This document shows, piece by piece, positions 51,651-63,444 of a stretch of 64,000 nt of DNA. A program made the translations under genes and the position numbers. The notes under the pieces are model-generated. The model was not told the origin of the DNA and did no database searches. It saw only the letters and a list, made by a program, of their open reading frames with translations. Numbering within the stretch: position 1 is the stretch's first letter; each line of letters starts with the position of its first letter. Origin of the DNA: Temnothorax longispinosus (Eukaryota > Arthropoda > Insecta > Hymenoptera > Formicidae); NCBI RefSeq assembly GCF_030848805.1, contig NC_092360.1:11718001-11782000 (forward strand). Direction: 5' to 3'.

Positions 51651-52726
51651 TTCTGTTGGTTCTCGCCGACAAATTGGTCATATCGTAGAGCCTAACCCAA
51701 AATGTTTTAGCAGTAAAATATTTTTGCCCAAGACAAAGAGCAACTTATCAAATAATTGTATTACAATACCGGATCTCATATTCATTATTCTGTCATAAAT
51801 ATGTTAGTAAATATCTCAAAAACAATTATTTTTTAACAAATATTTTCAAATCGTTGCTAAAATATTTAAATTTGCATAAATTATTTTATAAAAATTTATG
51901 TAAATGTTTAGTTACATTTTTATGAAGAGAAAATAATTGTAAAAATAATTAGTTCTTCCTCTTTCAAGAAATAATAAATTATTGTTCCAGAAATTATGTT
52001 ACCATTCTCAATAAGAGGATTAAAAGTTATTTGCCATTGGTGGCGATCAAATGCCGCCCACACATTTTTCAGTCAATAAATCGTCAATGTATAATATCGA
52101 TAATTTTATGTAATAAATGAATCGTGACGACATTTTACTGTAAAGAATTCGGTTAGAATGGTTTAAGGGCTATTAAGTAACTTATAATAGTGTTTCGGGA
52201 ACCCTCGACCTTTCTTGATAATGTCATAGCATTCGACAATGCCCTTCCTTTGAACCTTCATCATCACTTATTCATTTTGCTTCCTATACCGGTTACCATT
52301 ATTCGAGAAAATGTCTCGAGGTCGTTCACTTCATTCATTACAATACATGAAGCTAATATTAAGAAGTTCAAGTAAAAGATAAAAATGTAATATAGCACAA
52401 CATACCGATAAGCAAAATATATACAATATAATATAACAACAAAAAAGCGCCGATAAAATATAATCTATTTCATTCTATCTATTTTTCCAAAGCTTGCATA
52501 AATTAAACTTACAGTACAAAGATCAAATTTACATTCATTTAATTTTAAATTAATATGTTAATAAATTATGCAGTTAATATAAATTAAAAAAAAAAAGTGG
52601 CGAAGGTATTCTCGTACTTTTGATTTCTAACGCGTCTTCATTATTGAAAGGAATACAAAAGTAAATTATGGAGTTAACGTAGAACATGCAAAAAATGTGT
52701 TTCGCGCAAAAAAAATTACTTGCTTG
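51651..52726. other. Spacer between the tRNA genes
   Basis: AT-rich sequence with no feature recognised. Confidence 0.5.
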
Positions 52727-52799
52727 CGACCGTGACAGGACTCGAACCTGCAATCTTCGGATCCGAAGTCCGACGCCTTATCCATTAGGCCACACGGTC
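52727..52799 (-). tRNA. tRNA-Arg (TCG)
   Basis: On the minus strand the 73-base sequence begins GACCGTGTGGCCTAATGGAT and ends CACGGTC plus the discriminator G. The acceptor stem pairs 7 of 7, the anticodon loop is CTTCGGA (anticodon TCG), and the T arm is GGTTCGAGTCC. There is no intron. Confidence 0.96.
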
Positions 52800-53580
52800 A
52801 GTTGCTAGCTTTGACTTCAACTAAGTATATCAGGGATCTCCCTGTCGTATATTGAGCTTAAAATATTAAAGCTGGTAATAATTTCATATATAAATGTGGC
52901 TGAGAAGATCGCACAGCATGTTTTACGGACTTTTAATTAAAATTTTATCTTTATTGATATTTGTTACATATATATTTAGTGTTTAATGCCTCGCCGTCAA
53001 AACTAAACGATCGATTATATCACAAATGGTATATTTACCGTCGAAAGCAACGTCATTCGAATTTTTCCAGCAGAATATTTTGTAACGAGCATTTATATGG
53101 AAGACTTTATGATATCTATATTGCACTACTGACGAGACTTACTAAAAATCATTAGCACTGGATACATTTTCGTCACCTCTAGGACGCGGATGATAGAAGA
53201 GTGTTGACATTATCGACCATTTCGATCATTCCTTTTATGTATCTTTTTACACAAAAAATGATTAAAAATGCAATTTCATGATATATGACAACACTATTGC
53301 GGCAAATAAAATTATCAATGTTAATTTATGAAGCATATCTGTATAAAAATGAATCATAATATTTGTATATCGACAATTGAGAAATTTATATCGCCAGTTG
53401 ATAATATCAATTACTTTGAACCTTATCGGTGACATTGTTTCCTTTAGTTTTTGATTATTCGATAGATGGCAGTGTTCAATTTCTGCATTCTGCAATGGAC
53501 AATATGGACATTTAGAAGTTTTTGGTTAAGTTATCGATTAAAGTTTGTCAAAGTTATACTCGAACGTCAATGTAATAAGG
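52800..53580. other. Spacer upstream of COMMD5
   Basis: No gene was recognised. It should contain the COMMD5 promoter and 5' UTR; no core promoter motif was distinct. Confidence 0.45.
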
Positions 53581-54769
53581 ATGACAACTCCTCTTCAAAC
53601 GCAACTGTCGAGTGCTTTAGGGAGTAAAACGAAATATCTTGCGGAATTAAAGAAAACATTTGCGCGTCCATTAATACAACGTGAGTTTAATTTTTTCTTA
53701 AATGGGAATTGATATTATCTTATATAAATGTAATCGAATTAAACGGAAAAAGTTGAAATAGTGAATTAAATACCGCGTGGAATTTCTTTAATACAACAAA
53801 AGCAGCATATATATGTAATTATGTAAATAATAATTTCCATAAAAAATTATAGTTGCAGTGAAAGCGATAGAACTGGAACATATAGAAGAAGGTATACTGG
53901 AACGGATAAGCAAGAAATATAGTATACCTGAGGAACACGTAGACGAATATTATGCTGCTATTCTTACAATTCTGAAGATACATCTACGTTTGCAATGTCA
54001 TAATATCAAACCTGCCGAGTTCAAACAATGCTTGGAGGAATTGAAGTAAGTTATTTGTGTGTATGTACAATCGCCGCCAATGATTCCTTTCCTGGGATAA
54101 GGGGGGAACATAAGAATACCTCAGGAAAGGAATCATTGGCGGTGACTGTACATACGTTAGATTTTATAGCATCTGTATCTTGTGACAACATTCATATTTT
54201 TATATAACGGAAATAAATGAGTTTGCAACAATAATTATTTTAAAATAAGAAATGTTCTTTTTCTTATATAACAGTACTTAAAGGGTTGTACGACGTTTTT
54301 CTGAATGAAAAGTATACTATTCTTCTTACCTTTTTCTTTTTATGCATATTACAGACTGAATCCAGACTGTGCAGAAGATTTATCCTCTGTGATGTATGGT
54401 CCAAAGCAAGCAGACCTATTGTCGGGTTTAATTCAGAGAACAAAGTTCAATCCGCAACTTGTATCCTGCAAATGGCATGTAGATATCACTATCTCGTCCA
54501 AGTACGTTTGGATTTTGAGCAATCGTCATAGAAATGATATTTTAATGAGTATCCTCCCTAACATATATTTTCGTGAATGTTACAGTATACTGAACAGAGT
54601 ACTGGAGCCAAATGTCGTGATGGAATGGATCTTCAATACGGGTGAATGTGTGACGTTCGAATTATCTTTGGCAAAGTTCCATCAATTGAGGCACACCGTA
54701 GCTACCATTCTCGTTGAGTTGCAAGCGCTGGAGCGGCACAGTATTTTTAAAACTATTCTGTCCAGCTGA
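53581..54769 (+). CDS. COMMD5: COMM domain-containing protein 5
   Basis: COMMD proteins form the Commander complex with CCDC22, CCDC93 and the Retriever subunits and act in endosomal recycling of membrane cargo. Four exons, 53581-53680, 53853-54045, 54355-54501 and 54586-54769, join in frame to 207 aa (human COMMD5 224). The helical N-terminal half aligns by eye with COMMD5: IPEEHVDEYYAAILTILK, NIKPAEFKQCLEELKLNPD and DLSSVMYGPKQADLL. The C-terminal COMM domain has CKWHVDITISSN, RVLEPNVVMEW, FELSLAKFHQLRHTVA and ILVELQALE. The conserved W-x-V-D and the leucine-rich end are present. The exon 2 acceptor is ambiguous: ATAG/TTGCAG offers two AGs six bases apart, both in frame, so the protein may lack two residues. 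A foldback MITE sits in intron 2. Confidence 0.88.
54061..54154. mobile_element. 94-bp foldback MITE in a COMMD5 intron
   Basis: Inverted arms GTATGTACAATCGCCGCCAA and the matching right arm ending TGTACATAC pair through ATGATTCCTTTCCTG/CAGGAAAGGAATCAT with a short loop of about 20 bases. It is non-coding. Confidence 0.85.
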
Positions 54770-55208
54770 CAGTAACAACCGCTCATTTGAGAGCAGCTCT
54801 GCAACAACAGAGTTTGCTCTGTGATGATTTATTAATTCTAAGCTCTGTAAGAATATAAGTATTTACGTTTCTATTTGCTTGATTGATACATCACAGTTTA
54901 TTGTATCGCAGATATAAGTAAAAAATTATTCTACATTTTTATTATAATGCTATCAGAAAAAACTGCGACTTTTTATAAATATGTTATTTAAGTAATTTCG
55001 AATATAAATGTATTTTCGAATGAATAATATAAAGGATTAATATCTGGTTATTATATTAACGTTTTTTTTTTTAATCGAACATTTACAACCGAACTGCCAT
55101 TGTAAGATAGGTGGTGTTCCTATATATATAGATGGGGCTTGACTCTGCTTGATAATTTGTCAAATTTTATTTTAACACCTCATAAGATTGATGAATGTTA
55201 ATTGCCAT

Positions 55209-55320
55209 AATGTCCATTTCTATCAATGTAGGTTAACTGTAATCACGGTTTTATTTACTTTTATCTTTTTTTAATTCTGAAAAATAATAAAGTTAATCTA
55301 CATCGGTAGAAATGGACATA
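55209..55320. mobile_element. Foldback MITE, imperfect arms
   Basis: ATGTCCATTTCTATCAATGT on the left is matched by ACATCGGTAGAAATGGACAT on the right, with GTTAACT/AGTTAA pairing further in. It is about 112 bp and lacks the ACCAATC core of its neighbours. Confidence 0.75.
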
Positions 55321-55345
55321 AAAATTAAACAAATAGATAAAGTAA

Positions 55346-55519
55346 AGGCCATTGCATTGCATGCAACAAAGTTTTAGTCGTAATCGTAAGGCCATATAAG
55401 AAAATAGACCAATCACACTCGATTATTCTTCGAGCGCGAGAAGAATAGTCGATTGTGATTGGTTCATTTTCTTACGGCCTTACGATTATGGCTAAAACTT
55501 TGTTACGTGCAATGGGGCC
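55346..55519. mobile_element. Foldback MITE of the GACCAATC family
   Basis: The arms GGCCATTGCA and TGCAATGGGGCC, then CAACAAAGTTTTAG and CTAAAACTTTGTT, then CGTAAGGCC and GGCCTTACG pair toward a centre with GACCAATCACACTCGATTAT. TAA on each flank is a likely target duplication. Confidence 0.83.
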
Positions 55520-55636
55520 TAAGTTAAATTAAAATTAAAATTAATCTGTATTAATAAAAATTAGCCGCGTTCAACAACTGTTAAATTGTCGTCTTATAAA
55601 AATTCTACGTTTTGATTCGTTGGTTCTAAAAGTAAA

Positions 55637-55761
55637 ATGCGGGGTCTACAATGGGAGTCGCAAGAATTGACCAATCACAATCGAATTTGAGGAGAATAAT
55701 CGACTGTGATTGGTCAATTCTTGCGACTCACGACTTTGCGGCTCCCATTGTAGACCCCGCA
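55637..55761. mobile_element. Foldback MITE of the GACCAATC family
   Basis: The arms TGCGGGGTCTACAATGGGAG and its complement CTCCCATTGTAGACCCCGCA pair perfectly. GTCGCAAGAATTGACCAATC is matched on the right by GATTGGTCAATTCTTGCGAC. TAA follows on the right and AAA precedes on the left, so the target duplication is imperfect. It lies about 230 bp before the NCAPD2 start codon. Confidence 0.85.
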
Positions 55762-55992
55762 TAAGAGCCAATCACGTTCGATTGTTACCAAGCGGTCTGA
55801 TTTGTGAACGCGCCTGCATTGATAAGAGTTCAAATATTTTTAGCTAGTTGGCAGTACTGAATTTGAAAATGAGTTATTATGTCCGCCGTTGGTTAGAATG
55901 TTGACGTTTTGGTTACACTCGAACCTTATACAGTCGGAAATTCATTAAAAAGAAGAAAGAGTGAGAAAATAATTCTTCAAAACTACGTTAGA

Positions 55993-58900
55993 ATGGCTAA
56001 AATAGTGAAGAATTTTGTGATTCCACTGGTGAAAGACGATCTTTTAACGTCACATGCTGGGCAGTATTTCGTCAAGGAGATTCTCCCTCTTCGGGCGATA
56101 TCACACGCTATCGATGGTGATAAATCTTATTTCAAATTGTTTACAATTAATAAGTTATTGTGTATATATATATATCGTTAATGCGTATAAGTGATTAGAA
56201 TAATAGTCAGTAAAACAGTTTATAATTATATTACTTCTACAATTATTATGTATTATACTCATTAATCATACCGTAACTTATACTATTTTGTAATTATATT
56301 ATATTGTTTCTATTGCAGTTACACGACCAGCATTACAGGAGAACGGTGCGCATTTTATTCTGGATCATTACGATTCATTTTTCTCCATTGTCATTCACGG
56401 CAATAAAGTAGATCTCGACATATGTCTACGTGCATTCACTAGAATTCACAAGGGTAATATTCTTTGCGAATAATTTCAATTATATATTATAAATAGTGAT
56501 GTAACGTCTGGCAAGAGATGTAATCATACAATTGATTGAAATAGATAAACTTACTCTATATGGATTTGTAAATGTGTGACTTTCAGCTGTGGCAATACTT
56601 GTGGACGACCTGGAAAAAATATTTGATCATGGCAAGGATATTACAGAGGAAGAGGAGAGGGAAACGTATCTGTGTATTAACAATATGTTGGCGTATTTAT
56701 TTTCGTGGTTCATCTGTCATATAGAAGACCACGTAAAGAATGCAAACGAGATTAATATTGGAAGGGTATGAAACTTATCTATATTGTTATATGTTATGTG
56801 AAGTTATATGGATAAAGATGTGAGTGTTCCTTTTTACAGCGTAAAAGGAGTATGAAATCGGATATTGAAGAAGAATGGGAGCAGTCTAGGCAGAAAGCTT
56901 TGGAAATTCTGTATCGATGGCTACAGTTGCCACTGTATAAAATTTGGAGACCACCTATCGTCGACAATTCATTTGTCATGTAAGTTATGCAGCGGTAATT
57001 AACTAAGTCAAAGTTAATTCTAAAGTAATTTCTTATAACTGTAATACTTGCAGGACTTTGACGCAGATATGTTATAAGATATTAGAGCAGAGTAAGGATG
57101 CCAAGCAAAAACATATGAGACAAACTATATTTGAGGTATAGTCGTTTACATTTGCATATATTTGCATATGTGAGTTCTATCATATTAATTTTCAACTGCC
57201 ATACTTTTTGTCACAAACAGATCCTAGGAACTTTCATAAAAAAATACAATCATGGAATAACTTGCGTTGTGAGGATTGTCCAGGTATGTTTGTCTGAATA
57301 AATTATTGGCAGTACTTATTTTTAAACTTTATAAAATACATTTGCGATGTTGCAGTTGGTGAAATTGTACGATGCGCTAGCGATACCCATAGCGACTGGC
57401 GTGGTACATATGGTCACCGAATGCGGCTGCAACGGTTTGATAAAAGAGGTGATGAATGAGATCGGGCAGAGCGAAGTTATGGAAGCAGATAGTCGAAACA
57501 CATCCACCTTTCTCGAAAATATTGCGATTTCAAAGCCCGATCTGATAATTCCCATCCTCGACGAAATCACAGACTACTTGTCAAATGAGGTATGTTCTCA
57601 TCATAATTTTTATGCTATTGGCTGAACAATTGTTTGTACAAGAAAATACAAAATTACATATTCACCTGGAGAACTTACAGATACCTTAAGTAATTAGAAA
57701 TTAATTCGAATTTTTTGGAAATTCTCTTAACAGTTCTATACAATGAGAAATTGTGTGATTGGAATCTTGGGTGCTGTGGTGCAAAAAGCACTGACCGGCG
57801 AAGATCTTACAGACGAACAGAAGGAGCAACGCGACGAATGTCTGGACAATTTGGAAGAGCACATGTTGGATTGCAATGCTTATGTGAGATCGAAAGTGCT
57901 TCAGGTTTGGCAGCACTTGTGTCGCGAAGGCGCTGTGCCATTAGCGAGACACGGGAAGCTTTTAGCTTGCACCGCGTTGCGACTAGAAGATAAAAGTGCG
58001 AATGTCCGCAAACAGGCTCTTCAATTACTGCGTACTCTGTTGCAAAGTAATCCTTTTGCCGGCAAGGTATGTAAAACTCAAAGGCTAAACGTTTTCTTTT
58101 TTTCATGACTAAACTGATTTTTGGCTTATGTATCTTTGCAGTTAAACTGTGTCGAACTTTCAAATTCGCTGGAAAAGGAGACGGCAAAATTGCAAGAGTT
58201 GCAAGCTCACATCGTGAGTGCTAGTGAACGTGGTCACGAGGAAAGATTTGAACTTTGGACTGTTTTACAGTACGATATAAAAGCAGCGATAAAGAAGATT
58301 CTAATGAATGATGAAGCAGAATATATAAATGGTAAGCAAATAGAATTTATTTGATTTCTTGTCAATGAATTATTCGCTGGTTTCTTTATTATTTCGTTTG
58401 CAAAATATATCACGATATTGATTGCACGTTAATTTTTCTGTAGATGTGGAACAAGATGAAAATATCGATCCAAATCATGCGTTCGAACACGTGAGACAAT
58501 TATTATTAAGCCGAAAAGTCACTGAAGCAGTGACATATCTGTGGAAGACGTTTACGAAATTGGAGGGAGCTCCCGAGATGGAAAATCTTTCCGCTACAGC
58601 GAAGGAGGAATGTTTATTTGCCTTTTTGCTGAAGATTTTCATAGAATCGGAGACTAAATCGACAGATAAAGACGATAATGCGAACAACGCGTGCAAATCG
58701 GAACAAGACGACAACAAGAGAGAGGAGATAAGATTGCGAAAACGCGTTATAAATTACTTAAAAGTACGTGGCATACGAATAAGCGTTGCGATTCTTTTCA
58801 ACTATTTGCTGTTATTATAATAACATTGTGTTTCTGCAGAATTGTCTGGAATTTGCGACCGAGTTGGAGAAGGCGATACCGATGGCAGAAAAATTGCTGT

Positions 58901-61900
58901 TCTCCACATGCGCTGGAGACGCCGTCGAGTCGTGCACGTTTTTAGGAGTTGCTTTCCAATTTGGAGTAACTGGAGCGGCCGACTCCATGCGCGAGGCTCT
59001 GTTTCAAGTGTTCCATCGCGATCAATCTGTGCGTAATAACGTGGCCGTGGTGTACAAGGGAATCTATCTCGATACAAATAACGACAAACGATCGATCCGT
59101 CAAATAGCCGTTGCCCGTGCGAATCGTCTGATCGAGTTGCTGAAAGAATTGAAACCTGGACAGAGCCAGGCTTTGACTTTGTTGATTGTGACGTGGTACG
59201 AGAACAAAGAATTAAACAGTGAATTGCTGCAGGTAAGTCAGGTAAATGTACCGATGCCTGGAGAGTTAGTGGATACGTACCTATGTCTGGACACCTTTAT
59301 CATTTTATAGCCAATTTCTTCACCGTCGGATAACTATCCTTCGGTTAACCGCACTCTTCATCTCTTTCTAAAGGGGCAGTTAGAAAGAAATGAAGAGTGA
59401 GATTAACCGAAGGATAGAGTTATCCAACGGTGAAGAAATTGGCCCTTAGTCCTTAAATAAGTATAACGCGAATAAAAATTAAAGATAAACTATTTTTCTC
59501 GTATTTTGAAATTTTAGTTATAGTATTCAAACGTTAATTCGCGTTATTACTTATTTAAGGACTAAAATGATAAAAGTGTCCAGACATAGGTATTTGTCCA
59601 GGCATTTACCTTATATTTAATAGTTGAAATATGGGTTTTTGAAATGGAAAACCCATTTATATACTTCACACTCCTTTAGTCATACTCTTCAAATTCTCCA
59701 ATTAACTTTGCATTAAATCAAAGCATATATGAGGTGAAGGTCGAGATTTAAGATGGAATGCGGATGAACCGCTCTATCACACATTACTAAATGAATTTAA
59801 TATTGATTTCGTTCGACGATAAATTATAAATATTTTGATTATTTAAAAAATAAATTGAGAATATATTCTAATGAATGCTGTGTATGTGTAGGTCTTATGG
59901 GAAAAGTTCTCCATGAAGTATCCGGACACATCGCCAATTGATAGCAGAACCGCGTTAATGATAATAACGATGATAGCTCAGGCGAAATCTAACATAGCAT
60001 CTGATAATCTGGACGTGTTAATGAAGATAGGATTTGGTCCGCGCGCGAAAGACGATCTTCTTTTAGCACGAGATGCTTGCAGAATGCTGTTAAAAATAAA
60101 ACAAAGTAACAAAGATGTCGAAAACTCACCTGTAAGGTAAGCCTCCATAGCGGTGAAAATAATTCAAAGCTTTTTGTAAAAATTGTTAATTAAAAACAAA
60201 TTTTCTCATACAGGTATCCTAACGATCATGATCTGTTCAAAGAGATCATGAGATTATTAATAGATTTTTTTACCAGTACGGAAGAGAACGCTTATATTTC
60301 CTTCGCGACGGATGCGCTTAATGCTATATATCACGTAAGTGAGATTGTCGCGCGTTAATTAAATCCATTTGAAATGTCATACTGAGAGTTTTGCTTTAAT
60401 TACAGTTAGCGAATCAACCCGACAAGTTGATAAACGAATTGCTATTGGACATCACCGAGAAGGGTCAGTTAATGAATAAAGATACGGATCAAGTGTCAGA
60501 TGTGTCGAGCACTGTACTCTCCAGATTGCTTTACATAGTCGGACACGTTGCCATCAAACAGTTAGTTCACCTGGACGTGTCTATTTACAAGGAACTGAAG
60601 CGTAGGAATATGCTACGAGAGATGCAGGGTAAGAAAAAGAAACGATTACCGAGAAGCGCGCTTCCGACGCCAGATGGTAAAGCTAGATCGTCGAATACAT
60701 CGACCTCGTCAAACATGCGACGAGGTTCTCGACGAGAAAATTCGACGTTCACTGAGGATAACGGAGAAGAAGCCTTAGAAGGTGCGATGGACGACGCCGA
60801 GGCGGAGTTCGTGAGCGGCGCACTGGAACACGAAATTGTTACTGGGAATGGCTTGCTCGTGAAATTTGTGTACGTATTTGGATAGTAGATTGAGAATTGA
60901 AAATTAATAGTGCGTGTAATTAATTATATGCAATTATTTGTAGTCCGCTGGTATTGGATGTATGCCAGTATCCCGACAAGTATAACAACGAGGACGTGCA
61001 AGCCGCAGGTTCACTCGCGCTCAGCAAAATGATGACAGTGAGCTCCGAGTTTTGCGAGCAATCTTTGCAACTTTTGATCACCATATTGGAGCGATCGCCA
61101 TATCCCGGGATTCGATCGAATATGCTGATCGGATTAAGCGATCTCGCTACTAGATTCCCCAATCAAGTTGAACCGTGGTCCAAACACATCTATGGCAGGT
61201 AAATTGGCTTTTGACGTCAGTTTTTACCATTTAAAATCAAAATACTAGTTACATTAATTGATAATTATATTTCATAATATTTCTTTAAAAGAAACTTCAA
61301 AATTATAAATTTTTTTCTAGTTTTTGTTCACATAATATTTTGTCTTCTTACAAAAAAAAAACTTACAAAAAAGAAATTGGGGAAATTACGGTATATAGTA
61401 TCATAATATTTAATATTTATCTTTATAGACTTCGAGATAAAGATGTGAACGTGCGTAGGACGTGCGTTCGTATGTTGTCGAGTCTGATAATGAGGGAAAT
61501 GATACGCGTGAAGGGACAGGTTTCGGAATTGGCTCTTTGCGTAATCGATGAGGACGAACAGATACGACGGCACACGAAAGAATTCTTTGTTCAGCTTGCT
61601 CAAAAAGGCAACGCTCTATATAATATAGTGCCTGATATATTATCGCGTTTAGCGGATCCTCAGTTAAATCTCGATGAGAAAGATTTCCAGGAAACCATTA
61701 GGTAGGTATTGCTAATGCTATTAACTATGTTCAGCAGCAAGAAATATAAATGCTTCATAAACGTTGTTATAATTTGCAGATACATTCTCGGTTTAATGCA
61801 GAAAGAGAAGCAAATCGATACCATAATCGATAAGATTTGCGCTAGATTTAAGTTGGCCGCCACAGAGAGGCAGTGGCGTGATCTTTCCTACTGCCTTTCG

Positions 61901-63217
61901 CTCTTGCAATTCAGCGGAAAGAGTAAGTAAAATACTTTATGTTTAATAAGATAATGAATTTAAAAAATAATCTTATTTCATCGTTCTTAAAGGTATACAA
62001 CGTCTCATCGAAAGTTTACCACTATTGAAGGAAAAAATTCATTATAAACCAGTATTAACAGCGTTACAAAATATAATCGAACAGACAAAGAAAAAAGCGG
62101 AAGCGAAGGCTGTTTGTATAGAATTGGAAGAGAAGATACAGGAACTTTTAGAGACCAAAGATGATAACGAGATAGATAGGCACCTAATGCCACCACCGTC
62201 TACCGCGCCGAGGAACAAGAGAAATGTCCGTCGAAGCAGACGTAAGAGCACGAGCGATGAAGACGAAGATAGCTCTGAGGAAGACGACTCTGAGGAAGAG
62301 GCAGATAACGTATTCGTTGTAAAATGTAAGTTTGAATCAATCTCTCGTTAATGTTTTTTCGTACATTGTGTGTATAATTAAACATACAATATTACATCAT
62401 ATAATTATACACAATAGAGATAATTTAAATCGTAAAATTAAACGCCTCAATGAATCCTTGTACAATAATTATAAGTGTGCACCCTGGTATTTCCAGAAAA
62501 ACCGCATGATATGAAAAAATTATTACGTGCATTATATTTTCGCTCTAGAACTATAATTGTTGAAAGCATTTTTATGCAACCTCATGCATGATTTAAATCA
62601 TATAAAGTTAAATGCCCTGTCCTGGTTCTGTAATAGAATTATATATAGAATGTCCCATGTGTGAAGTGTTACAAGCTGGTTTCTCGGCTAGAAATATCTC
62701 GGCTAAATTCAAGTTATATTATATTTTGCAATAAATAATGCTGAAGTATTCGCCGAACGTTAGCATGTACGAAAATCCCACATGGAATTTTCACGATTAG
62801 AACAGCGACTTCGGAATACTGGTAGTTTGTGTAAGCAACATCGAAACGATCGAAACAGACGGCGTAGTGTGACAAACGATGATTTTGGCTGCAATTAACA
62901 TAGATCTGCGAATAAGTATACGTCAATTGGCAAGGGATAGTGGAATTAGCCGCACTTCAATTCGTCGCGTTATGAAACAAATTAAATTTCACTCGTATCC
63001 TAACTCAAAACTCCATTACATCTCAAGATGGTAACTTCGGCAACAATTTCCAAAATCGTGTTTGTTTTTTGAATTTAATCAGTTTAAGATTATTTATTTC
63101 TATCAATGATTCCTTTTTTCTGATAAAGCAACGTTTATCAATACTGGTTAAGTTAATAAGCAGTCACAATTTGTTTTACTGGGCATGTGAAAATCCTCAT
63201 TAGGCTCATTAGCTTCA

Positions 63218-63266
<49 letters not shown>

Positions 63267-63444
63267 AACTTTATTTATTTATAATGTACAATTATACAAA
63301 TAAAATAATTTTACAATTTTACAGTAAAAAATAGAAAAAAAAAGTTAACCGATAATGAAAAGAATTCTCACGCAAAATCATCTATGAAAAATGGAAATAA
63401 TACCGATGTCAGTGGAGCAGGTACTCCGGGTACTTCAAAACGCG
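55993..63444 (+). CDS. NCAPD2: Condensin complex subunit 1 (NCAPD2), 3' end not in view
   Basis: NCAPD2 is the HEAT-repeat subunit of condensin I that binds SMC2/SMC4-barren and compacts mitotic chromosomes. Nineteen exons join in phase: 55993-56116, 56319-56453, 56587-56765, 56840-56979, 57054-57135, 57221-57283, 57356-57589, 57734-58066, 58142-58331, 58444-58763, 58840-59232, 59892-60136, 60214-60334, 60406-60869, 60944-61198, 61429-61701, 61780-61922, 61993-62325 and 63325-63444, giving 1382 codons (human 1401 aa). Marks are DKSANVRKQALQLLRTLL, CTFLGVAFQFGVTGAADSM, GHVAIKQLVHLDVSIYKELK, ERSPYPGIRSNMLIGLSDLA and RDKDVNVRRTCVRMLSSLI. The Cnd1 region VKGQVSELALCVIDEDEQIR, GNALYNIVPDILSRLADPQL and ERQWRDLSYCLSLL follows. 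The tail is Lys/Arg- then Asp/Glu/Ser-rich with TPGTS near the last exon seen, as expected of a CDK-regulated tail. Exon 19 ends at a donor, so at least one exon lies downstream. The start ATG (MAKIVKNFVIPL) aligns with the human N-terminus. Confidence 0.93.
59241..59610. mobile_element. Foldback MITE in NCAPD2 intron 11, split by a second MITE
   Basis: The outer arms GGTAAATG...CCTATGTCTGGACAC and GTGTCCAGACATAGG...CATTTACC pair across 370 bp. Both arms then continue CATTTTAGTCCTTAAATAAG, but in the left arm this sequence is broken after CATTTTA by the inner element. Without the insert and the duplicated TTA the element would be about 229 bp. Its left edge lies 8 bp past the exon 11 donor. 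Confidence 0.85.
59308..59445. mobile_element. Inner 138-bp foldback MITE with TTA duplication
   Basis: The arms GCCAATTTCTTCACCG and CGGTGAAGAAATTGGC, then GGATAACT/AGTTATCC and TCCTTCGGTTAA/TTAACCGAAGGA, fold on a short loop. TTA at 59305-59307 and 59446-59448 flanks it. Removing the element plus one TTA restores the left arm of the outer MITE, which proves the order of insertion. Confidence 0.88.
62785..63031 (+). mobile_element. Degenerate DNA-transposon fragment (N-terminal HTH part)
   Basis: In one frame the segment reads RLEQRLRNTGSLCKQHRNDR; after a frameshift it reads ISIRQLARDSGISRTSIRRV followed by MKQIKFHSYP. These resemble the two helix-turn-helix parts at the N-terminus of a common insect transposon protein family (DUF4817-type, mariner-like). 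It is broken by a frameshift, lacks the catalytic domain and lies in NCAPD2 intron 18. Confidence 0.65.
63222..63262. repeat. (GT)n microsatellite
   Basis: About 20 uninterrupted GT units in NCAPD2 intron 18, 62 bp before the exon 19 acceptor. Confidence 0.95.

Larger units (their letters stand above)
54770..55992. other. COMMD5-NCAPD2 spacer, largely made of MITEs
   Basis: Three foldback elements (55209-55320, 55346-55519 and 55637-55761) fill much of the space before NCAPD2. The rest is AT-rich and should hold the COMMD5 poly(A) site and the NCAPD2 promoter. Confidence 0.6.
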
